DNA of 5,934 nucleotides. Origin: an uncultured Gammaproteobacteria bacterium (GTDB lineage Bacteria > Pseudomonadota > Gammaproteobacteria > UBA9214). The notes under the pieces were generated by a model. It searched no databases and had not been told where the DNA came from. It saw nothing but the letters and a program-made list of their open reading frames with translations. Where the stretch lies: assembly GCA_905480065.1 (NCBI GenBank), contig CAJQOV010000174.1, positions 1 through 5,934 on the forward strand, given 5' to 3'. Made by a program: the position numbers and the translations under genes. The number at the start of each line of letters is the position of its first letter. Position 1 is the stretch's first letter. Positions 1 through 5,260 of the stretch are shown here, one piece after another.

Positions 1-1145
1 ACGTGTTCTGGGAAGCGATGCTGATCCCGATGTTCCTGATCATCGGGGTCTGGGGCGGGCCGCAGCGCGTGTATGCGACCATCAAGTTCTTCCTCTATAC
101 CTTCTTCGGCTCGGTGTTCATGCTGATCGCACTGATCTACATGTACCTGCAGGCGGGCAGCTTCAGCATTCTCGATTTCCACGCGCTGCCGCTGAGCATG
201 ACCGAGCAAACGCTGATTTTCATTGCCTTCCTGATGGCGTTTGCCGTCAAGGTGCCGATGTGGCCGGTGCATACCTGGTTGCCGGATGCGCACGTCGAGG
301 CGCCCACCGGCGGCTCGGTAATCCTGGCAGCCATCATGCTGAAGATCGGTGGCTACGGTTTCCTGCGTTTCAGCCTGCCGATCACGCCGGACGCCAGTCA
401 CGCGCTGGACTGGCTGATCATCCTGATGTCACTGGTGGCGGTGGTGTACATCGGTTTCGTGGCACTGGTACAGCAGGACATGAAGAAGCTGATTGCCTAC
501 TCTTCCATTGCCCACATGGGTTTTGTGACACTGGGAATCTTCCTGGTGTTCACCCTGCTGGATAACAGCGGCTCCAGTGCCGGTGCCGCCATGGGCATGC
601 AGGGCGGCATAGTACAGATGATCTCGCACGGATTTATCTCGGGCGCATTGTTCCTGTGTGTGGGCGTGCTGTATGACCGGATGCACAGCCGCCAGATCAA
701 TGATTACGGCGGGGTGGTCAATACCATGCCGGTGTTTGCCGCCTTCATGGTGTTCTTCGCCATGGCCAACTCGGGACTGCCCGGCACCTCCGGTTTCGTG
801 GGCGAATTCATGGTAATTCTCGCCAGTTTCAAGGCCAACCTCTGGTTTGCAGTACTGGCGGCAACCACGCTGATCCTTGGCGCAGCGTACAGCCTGTGGA
901 TGGTGAAGCGCGTGGTGTTCGGTGACGTCGCCAACGATAATGTTGCCGCGCTGCAGGATATCAATGGCCGTGAGTTCGTGATCCTGGCCAGCCTGGCCAT
1001 CGTGGTACTGGTGTTTGGCCTGTGGCCGGCACCGCTGGTGGACATCATGCAGGCCAGCGTCGACAACCTGCTCGCGCACGTTTCGATTTCGAAACTGCCG
1101 CCGGCGGAAACCGGTATCGCGCTGATACATACGCTGCAGCCCTGA
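1..1145 (+). CDS. nuoM: NADH-quinone oxidoreductase subunit M, 5'-truncated by window edge
   Basis: This is the C-terminal 380 residues of the NuoM subunit of respiratory complex I, an inner-membrane antiporter-like subunit that forms one of the proton channels driven by NADH oxidation and quinone reduction. The reading frame enters from outside the window (first full codon at base 3), so the GTG there is an internal valine, not a start. Relative to E. coli NuoM (about 509 aa) roughly 130-140 N-terminal residues are missing. Visible family signatures are FWEAMLIPM with the conserved membrane glutamate (residue 4 of the visible part, equivalent to E. coli Glu144), FAVKVP...WLPDAH with the channel lysine (83), the LK of a following helix (114), SIAHMGF (168-173), and GFVGEF with a conserved glutamate (268). 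The protein is almost entirely hydrophobic helices. It ends with TGA, and nuoN starts 7 bases later, so the two are surely co-transcribed and probably translationally coupled. The product call is secure. Confidence 0.97.
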   Translation, partial: VFWEAMLIPMFLIIGVWGGPQRVYATIKFFLYTFFGSVFMLIALIYMYLQAGSFSILDFHALPLSMTEQTLIFIAFLMAFAVKVPMWPVHTWLPDAHVEAPTGGSVILAAIMLKIGGYGFLRFSLPITPDASHALDWLIILMSLVAVVYIGFVALVQQDMKKLIAYSSIAHMGFVTLGIFLVFTLLDNSGSSAGAAMGMQGGIVQMISHGFISGALFLCVGVLYDRMHSRQINDYGGVVNTMPVFAAFMVFFAMANSGLPGTSGFVGEFMVILASFKANLWFAVLAATTLILGAAYSLWMVKRVVFGDVANDNVAALQDINGREFVILASLAIVVLVFGLWPAPLVDIMQASVDNLLAHVSISKLPPAETGIALIHTLQP

Positions 1146-1152
1146 GAATTCG

Positions 1153-2598
1153 ATGATGACCATACCATTCGCTGATTTTCTGATACTGGCGCCGGAGATA
1201 TTCCTGCTCACCATGGCATGCGTGATCCTCGTGCTCGAGGCATTTCTTGGCAGTTGCATGCCACGCATCAGTTATACCCTGTCTCAGGCGACGCTGCTGC
1301 TGGCGGCATTGATCTCCGCCAGCATGATCGGTGACGCGCGGACCGTGCTGCTCGGTGGCACCTTCGTGCATGACCCGATGGCGGCGCTGCTCAAGACCAG
1401 CATCTTTCTGGTCACCATCGGCGCATTTGCCTATACGCGCAGCTATCTGACGGCGCAGGGTGGCCTGCGCGGTGAATATTACGTGCTGGGCCTGTTCGGC
1501 GTGCTGGGCATGCTGGTAATGGTGTCGGCGCACAGCCTGCTGACGGTGTACCTCGGACTCGAACTGCTGTCGCTGTCGCTGTACGCGATGGTTTCCTTCG
1601 ACCGCGATTCGGCAGTCGCATCGGAAGCCGCCATGAAGTATTTCGTGCTGGGTGCGCTGGCCTCCGGCATGCTGTTGTATGGCATGTCGATGATCTATGG
1701 TGCAACCGGCAGTCTCGACCTGGCGGTGATCGCCGACGTCGTCGTCGCACCCGGCAGTGACAGTCTGATCCTGGTGTTCGGCCTGTGTTTCCTCGTGGTT
1801 GGCCTGGGGTTCAAGTTTGGCGCCGTACCGTTCCACATGTGGGTCCCGGATGTCTACCACGGTGCGCCCACCGCGGCGACGCTGTTTATCGGCAGCGCGC
1901 CGAAGATCGCAGCGTTCGCCATGGCCATGCGCCTGTTGGCGGAGTCACTCGGTGGACTGGTGGCTGACTGGCAGGGCATGCTGATCATTCTCGCCGTGTT
2001 GTCGCTGGGCATAGGCAATGTCATCGCCATTGCCCAGACCAACCTGAAACGCATGCTGGCCTATTCAACCATTTCGCATGTCGGTTTCCTGTTGCTGGGT
2101 ATCCTGTCCGGCACCGCTGACGGTTATTCCGCCGCCATGTTCTACGCAATCACCTATGCACTGACGGCCATTGGCGGGTTCGGTGTGATCATCCTGCTCA
2201 GTCGCGCCGGCTACGAGGCCGACAAACTCGATGATTTCAGGGGGCTGAATCAGCGCAGTCCGTGGTTTGCACTGATCATGCTGATCCTGATGTTCTCCAT
2301 GGCCGGTGTGCCGCCGACGGTGGGTTTCTATGCCAAGCTGTCGGTGCTGCAGGCGGTGGTTAATGTCGACATGGTATGGCTGGCGCTGGTTGCCGTGTTC
2401 TTCTCCATCATCGGTGCGTTCTACTACATCCGCATCGTCAAACTGATGTACTTCGACAGTCCCGGCACCGATGCGCCGCTGGTCGTAAACGCCGACCTGC
2501 GGATTGTACTAAGCGTGAATGGTATCGCGGTGCTCGGACTGGGACTGTTTCCGGGCAGCCTGCTGACGTTGTGTAACCATGTGATCGGCCTGGGCTAG
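1153..2598 (+). CDS. nuoN: NADH-quinone oxidoreductase subunit N, complete
   Basis: NuoN, 481 aa, is the third antiporter-like proton-pumping subunit of complex I in the inner membrane, and its length is normal for the family (about 475-485). Residues that line the proton path in this family are all visible: Glu137 in GLELLSLSLYAM, Lys162 in AAMKYF, Lys221 in the FKFGAVPFHMW motif (219-230), Lys251 in APKIAAF, His309 in the SHVGFLLLG segment, and Lys395 in GFYAKL. Most are offset by about four from the E. coli numbering. The VPDVYHGAPT motif (231-240) is diagnostic for NuoN against its paralogues NuoL and NuoM. Two tandem ATG codons (1153 and 1156) are possible starts. Only a weak purine stretch (GAGAA) precedes them, which suggests coupling to nuoM, whose stop is 7 bases upstream. 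As is usual for nuo operons, nuoN is the last core subunit gene. The next gene begins one base after its TAG. Confidence 0.97.
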   Translation: MMTIPFADFLILAPEIFLLTMACVILVLEAFLGSCMPRISYTLSQATLLLAALISASMIGDARTVLLGGTFVHDPMAALLKTSIFLVTIGAFAYTRSYLTAQGGLRGEYYVLGLFGVLGMLVMVSAHSLLTVYLGLELLSLSLYAMVSFDRDSAVASEAAMKYFVLGALASGMLLYGMSMIYGATGSLDLAVIADVVVAPGSDSLILVFGLCFLVVGLGFKFGAVPFHMWVPDVYHGAPTAATLFIGSAPKIAAFAMAMRLLAESLGGLVADWQGMLIILAVLSLGIGNVIAIAQTNLKRMLAYSTISHVGFLLLGILSGTADGYSAAMFYAITYALTAIGGFGVIILLSRAGYEADKLDDFRGLNQRSPWFALIMLILMFSMAGVPPTVGFYAKLSVLQAVVNVDMVWLALVAVFFSIIGAFYYIRIVKLMYFDSPGTDAPLVVNADLRIVLSVNGIAVLGLGLFPGSLLTLCNHVIGLG

Positions 2599-2599
2599 C

Positions 2600-2912
2600 G
2601 TGGGTGGTCAGTCCGCAGTCTGGCTGTTGCTTGCGCTGGCCGTGACTGATCGATCGCATCCTGTTCCTGCGCCAGCCTGTCTCCGGCAGTAAAAATACCT
2701 GGTTCAGCTTGCTGGAGTGGCTGCTGCTGTATTTCCTGTTGGGCGGAATCGCCTTCGCTATCGAGCACAAGACTACCGGTGGTACCCACGCACAGGACCG
2801 CGAGTTCTATGCCGTGAGCGCCTGCCTGTTCGTTATCTTTGCACTGCCCGGTTTTATCTATCATGTTGAATTGAAACCCCGGCTGGTACGCAGGCGAGGT
2901 AATTTGGCCTGA
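2600..2912 (+). pseudogene. DUF2818-type small membrane protein, frameshifted with internal deletion
   Basis: This small gene follows nuoN directly and resembles the DUF2818 family of about 100-residue membrane proteins often found after nuoN in beta- and some gammaproteobacteria; their function is unknown. A GTG at 2600, one base after the nuoN stop, opens a frame reading MGGQSAVWLLLALAV, the expected start of the first membrane helix. That frame then runs out of similarity and stops at TAA 2690-2692. The rest of the protein continues in another frame from about 2646: LIDRILFLRQP, then a second membrane helix (LLEWLLLYFLLGGIAFAIE) and a third (FYAVSACLFVIFALPGFIY), ending at TGA 2910-2912. 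That second frame has an in-frame TGA at 2643-2645 and no ATG; its first usual start is TTG 2709, which would give a 67-aa product without the first helix. Compared with my memory of the family, about six residues (AANLPW-like) are missing at the junction, so a short non-triplet deletion is likely. A sequencing or assembly error cannot be excluded. Confidence 0.75.
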
Positions 2913-2940
2913 TTATTCATGGTTATTTCAGTGCGGGGCC

Positions 2941-2969
2941 TTGAAAAGGCAAGGGCCAGTCGCTACACT
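2941..2969 (+). promoter_or_regulatory. sigma70 promoter of the initiator tRNA, stringent type
   Basis: A TTGAAA -35 box (2941-2946) and a TACACT -10 box (2964-2969) are separated by exactly 17 bases. A start 6-8 bases downstream (about 2975-2977) would leave a leader of only 6-8 nt before the tRNA. The stretch between the -10 box and the start is GC-rich (CCGGGCC, 2971-2977), the discriminator typical of stable-RNA promoters repressed by ppGpp and DksA. The bases at about 2910-2930 are AT-rich and could act as a weak UP element. The assignment rests on spacing and position; no transcript start can be seen. Confidence 0.75.
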
Positions 2970-2982
2970 TCCGGGCCGTTGA

Positions 2983-3059
2983 TGCGGGGTGGAGCAGTCT
3001 GGCAGCTCGTCGGGCTCATAACCCGAAGGTCGCAGGTTCAAATCCTGCCCCCGCTACCA
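2983..3059 (+). tRNA. initiator tRNA-fMet (anticodon CAT)
   Basis: This 77-nt cloverleaf carries an encoded CCA (3057-3059) and anticodon CAT (3017-3019). It is the initiator that brings formylmethionine to the 30S subunit with IF2. Three initiator hallmarks are visible. There is no Watson-Crick pair at 1-72 (T2983 opposite T3055). Three G-C pairs stack under the anticodon loop (GGG 3012-3014 with CCC 3022-3024). There is an A11-U24 pair in the D stem (A2993, T3007). The acceptor stem is GCGGGG/CCCCGC, and the T stem is GCAGG/CCTGC closing a TTCAAAT loop. E. coli has its metY initiator gene at the same place upstream of rimP-nusA-infB, which supports the call. The unusual point is U1-U72 where E. 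coli has C1-A72. Confidence 0.97.
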
Positions 3060-3065
3060 ATTTTT

Positions 3066-3086
3066 ACGGGATCACTGTGATCCTGT
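3066..3086 (+). other. trailer hairpin downstream of the tRNA
   Basis: Nine bases (3066-3074, ACGGGATCA) pair with 3078-3086 (TGATCCTGT) around a CTG loop; one pair is G-T. The hairpin begins 7 bases after the tRNA CCA, directly after ATTTTT. It has no T-run on its 3' side, so it is not a standard intrinsic terminator. It more likely shields the tRNA trailer or marks the boundary between the tRNA and the rimP leader, where an RNase could separate them. The structure is seen in the sequence; the role is inference. Confidence 0.5.
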
Positions 3087-3178
3087 CGGCCCGGAATGGA
3101 TTCCACGCTAGTTGCGTCAGGGCTGAGGTATGGAGGGTTGCACTACTTCCGTAGGGAACAATTTCGGAGTTCATGGAG

Positions 3179-3199
3179 TGGGCCTTTGGCCCATTTTTT
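3179..3199 (+). terminator. intrinsic terminator / candidate attenuator in the rimP leader
   Basis: TGGGCC (3179-3184) pairs perfectly with GGCCCA (3188-3193) around a TTT loop and is followed at once by six T residues (3194-3199). This is a complete Rho-independent terminator. It lies between the initiator tRNA and rimP and ends only 16 bases before the rimP ATG. It therefore both ends most tRNA transcripts and must be read through to express rimP-nusA-infB, unless a promoter lies in the remaining few bases, which is not possible. In E. coli, terminators in the metY-rimP interval are read through in part and NusA regulates the operon, so a similar arrangement is likely here. Confidence 0.85.
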
Positions 3200-3205
3200 G
3201 TTTCC

Positions 3206-3209
3206 GGAG
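3206..3209 (+). promoter_or_regulatory. ribosome binding site deciding the rimP start
   Basis: GGAG sits 6 bases before the ATG at 3216 and is the only good Shine-Dalgarno match in the interval. It selects this start over the in-frame ATG at 3096, which would add 40 residues translated from the terminator and leader. The site begins 7 bases after the terminator T-run. Confidence 0.8.
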
Positions 3210-3215
3210 ACAGGC

Positions 3216-3674
3216 ATGAAGCAGGATCCACTACAGATTGGCGCGTTGCTGGAGCCGGGTATCCGTTCGATGGGCTATGAGCTGGTCGGAGTGGAGTACC
3301 AGGGCGGCACCCGGGGTGGTGGCCTGTTGCGTGTCTACATTGATAGCGAGCACGGTATTTCGGCGGAAGACTGCCAGAAAGTGAGTTACCAGGTCAGTGG
3401 TGTACTCGATGTAGAGGACCCCATTCCCGGGCACTATACTCTGGAAATTTCCTCCCCGGGTCTCGACCGGTTGCTGTTCAGGGCGCAGGACTTCGAGCGC
3501 TTTGCCGGGCAGCTGGTGCGAGTGCGCATGCGGGTGCCCGTTGACGGGCAACGCAAGTTCAAGGGGCGGCTGAAGGCCATACAGGACGGTATTGTGTTGA
3601 TCGAGCAGGACGACGCGGAAGTCGGTCTGCCACTGGAACAAATCGAGCAGGCGCGTTTGGTGCCGGAATTCTAG
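3216..3674 (+). CDS. rimP: ribosome maturation factor RimP
   Basis: RimP, 152 aa (E. coli 150), is a cytoplasmic assembly factor that binds the immature 30S subunit and promotes assembly of the small subunit around S12 and the central pseudoknot. The family pattern is clear: an N-terminal alpha/beta domain with the start of a strand at YELVGVEYQGG (21-31) and LRVYIDSEHGIS (38-49), then the conserved YTLEISSPGLDRLL stretch (74-87) that leads into the C-terminal SH3-like domain (about 92-152), which contains the FKGRLKAIQDGIVLIE strands. The frame is open further upstream to an ATG at 3096, but that extension has no RimP similarity and would run through a terminator. The first gene of the rimP-nusA-infB operon is always in this position in E. 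coli. nusA starts 22 bases downstream. Confidence 0.96.
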   Translation: MKQDPLQIGALLEPGIRSMGYELVGVEYQGGTRGGGLLRVYIDSEHGISAEDCQKVSYQVSGVLDVEDPIPGHYTLEISSPGLDRLLFRAQDFERFAGQLVRVRMRVPVDGQRKFKGRLKAIQDGIVLIEQDDAEVGLPLEQIEQARLVPEF

Positions 3675-3696
3675 CGCGGTACGTGGAGGATCGCAG

Positions 3697-5232
3697 ATGG
3701 ACAGTAAAGAGATTCTGATGGTCGTGGAGACGGTATCCAACGAAAAGGGTATCGACAAGGAAGTGATTTTCGAGGCCATCGAGATTGCGCTGGCGACAGC
3801 TACCCGCAAGCGGACCAGCGCGGATATCGATGCACGCGTCGAAATCGACCGCAAGACCGGTGAATACAAGACCTATCGTCGCTGGCAGGTGATCGATGAA
3901 ACACTGGCCAGCGCCGAGGACGCCGATGAGGACGTGCTGGCATTTGACTCGCCGGGACGGCAGTTCACCCTGGCCGCTGCCAAGGAAATGGACCCGTCAC
4001 TGGAACACGGCTCCTGGATCGAGGAACCGATCGATAACATCGAGTTTGGCCGTATCGGTGCACAGACCGCCAAGCAGGTTATCGTGCAGAAGGTGCGTGA
4101 GGCCGAGCGTGCGATGATCGTGGATGCCTACCGCAGCCGGATCGGCGAGCTGGTTACCGGCATCGTCAAGCGTGTTGAGCGTGGCAATGTTTACCTGGAC
4201 CTGGGCGCAAACACCGAGGCGATTGTGCTGCGCGAGGAAATGATTCCGCGCGAGGCAGTACGGCCGGGTGACCGTCTGCGTGGCTACCTGCGTGAGGTAA
4301 GCGCGGAACAGCGCGGTCCGCAACTGTTTATCAGCCGCGTGGTGCCGGAATTCCTGGTCGAGCTGTTCAAGCTGGAAGTGCCGGAAGTCGGCCAGGGGCT
4401 GATCGAGATACTCAAGGCGGCCCGTGACCCGGGTTTGCGCGCCAAGATTGCGGTCAAAAGTAACGACCCGCGCATCGACCCGGTCGGTGCCTGTGTGGGT
4501 ATGCGCGGCTCGCGCGTGCAGACGGTCTCCACCGAGCTGTCCGGTGAACGTGTTGACATCATCCTGTGGGATATCAACCCGGCGCAATTCGTGATCAATG
4601 CCATGTCACCGGCCGAGGTTTCCTCCATCGTGGTGGACGAGGAAACCCACACCATGGATATCGCGGTCAGTGAAGACCAGCTGTCGCAGGCGATCGGGCG
4701 CGCCGGGCAGAACGTGCGCCTGGCCAGCCAGCTGACCGGCTGGATACTGAACGTCATGGACGAGTCGCAGGCCGAGGAGAAGAGCGAGGCAGAGGCACAG
4801 AAGCTGCAGCACATGTTTACCGAGCTGCTGGATGTGGACAGCGAGATTGCCGCGATACTGGTGCAGGAAGGTTTCTCTACCATCGAGGAAATCGTCTATG
4901 TCCCGACCAGCGAGCTGATGGCAATCGAGGAATTCGAGGAAGACATGGTTAACGAGCTGCGCGGGCGAGCACGCGATGTGCTGCTGACGCAGGCGATCAT
5001 GAAAGAAGAGAAGCTCGGCGACGTAGAGCCGGCAGAGGACCTGCTGTCCATGGAAGGCATGGACACGGCGCTCGCCTACGAGCTGGCCGGCAGAGGCGTG
5101 ATTACCATGGAAGATCTCGCCGAACAGGCCGTAGACGAACTGATGGACATAGAAGGAATGGACGAGCAAAGAGCCGGTACGCTGATCATGGCGGCACGTG
5201 CACCATGGTTTGCCGAAGAGGCAGCTGACTGA
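3697..5232 (+). CDS. nusA: transcription termination/antitermination factor NusA
   Basis: NusA, 511 aa (E. coli 495), binds RNA polymerase near the RNA exit channel, increases pausing and intrinsic termination, and takes part in rRNA and lambda-type antitermination. Domains in order are: an N-terminal polymerase-binding domain (about 1-132, starting MDSKEILMVVETVSNEKG); S1 (about 142-213, with GELVTGIVKRVERGNVYLDLG-like strands); KH1 (GMRG at 268-271); KH2 (GRAG at 334-337); and two helix-hairpin acidic repeats (about 372-430 and 447-505, ending LIMAARAPWF), the second of which contacts the alpha subunit in E. coli. Having both repeats fits a gamma- or betaproteobacterium. The start is fixed by GGAGGA (3685-3690), 6 bases before the ATG. 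The N-terminal domain is about 14 residues longer than in E. coli between RRW (61-63) and the TAKQ motif, including an acidic run at about 73-80. NusA may act on the terminator upstream of rimP, giving autoregulation. Confidence 0.98.
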   Translation: MDSKEILMVVETVSNEKGIDKEVIFEAIEIALATATRKRTSADIDARVEIDRKTGEYKTYRRWQVIDETLASAEDADEDVLAFDSPGRQFTLAAAKEMDPSLEHGSWIEEPIDNIEFGRIGAQTAKQVIVQKVREAERAMIVDAYRSRIGELVTGIVKRVERGNVYLDLGANTEAIVLREEMIPREAVRPGDRLRGYLREVSAEQRGPQLFISRVVPEFLVELFKLEVPEVGQGLIEILKAARDPGLRAKIAVKSNDPRIDPVGACVGMRGSRVQTVSTELSGERVDIILWDINPAQFVINAMSPAEVSSIVVDEETHTMDIAVSEDQLSQAIGRAGQNVRLASQLTGWILNVMDESQAEEKSEAEAQKLQHMFTELLDVDSEIAAILVQEGFSTIEEIVYVPTSELMAIEEFEEDMVNELRGRARDVLLTQAIMKEEKLGDVEPAEDLLSMEGMDTALAYELAGRGVITMEDLAEQAVDELMDIEGMDEQRAGTLIMAARAPWFAEEAAD

Positions 5233-5260
5233 CTCTTTACTGGAGAGGAGCGAGACAGGC

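Noticed and set aside
429..1268. Long minus-strand open frame (279 codons) opposite nuoM
   Set aside because: Its His/Gln/Arg-rich composition is the usual antisense shadow of a hydrophobic, codon-biased gene. It shows no family resemblance and lies opposite a secure nuoM.
1045..1860. Minus-strand open frame (271 codons) opposite the nuoM-nuoN junction and nuoN
   Set aside because: It has the same shadow composition and crosses the end of one real gene and half of another. No motif is recognisable.
2640..2660. Programmed ribosomal frameshift in the DUF2818-type gene
   Set aside because: There is no slippery heptamer or stimulatory structure at the junction, and conserved residues also appear to be missing, which a frameshift would not restore.
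2646..2660. GATCGATCG micro-repeat as a recombination or attachment site
   Set aside because: It is a very short self-complementary run with no partner copy elsewhere in the window and no integrase or mobile gene nearby. It may have aided slippage or deletion, but no more can be said.
2938..2950. GCCTT-GAA-AAGGC hairpin as a terminator for the nuo operon
   Set aside because: It has only five pairs and no T-run, and it overlaps the -35 box of the tRNA promoter. It is probably chance.
3060..3065. ATTTTT after the tRNA CCA as a terminator using the tRNA acceptor stem
   Set aside because: The T-run is short and is followed by a separate hairpin, and a full intrinsic terminator exists at 3179-3199.
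3138..3166. TTGCAC with a 17-base spacer as a rimP promoter
   Set aside because: The matching -10 hexamer would be ATTTCG, which is a poor match. Any transcript from it would still have to pass the terminator.
3096..3215. N-terminal extension of RimP from the ATG at 3096
   Set aside because: It would make RimP 192 aa, about 40 longer than the family, and would translate through the intrinsic terminator. The ATG at 3216 has a proper ribosome binding site.
3997..4587. Minus-strand open frames opposite nusA (also 4284-4883 and 4606-5382)
   Set aside because: They are complementary to conserved NusA domains, have low-complexity Ser/His-rich translations, and no ribosome binding site or promoter was seen.
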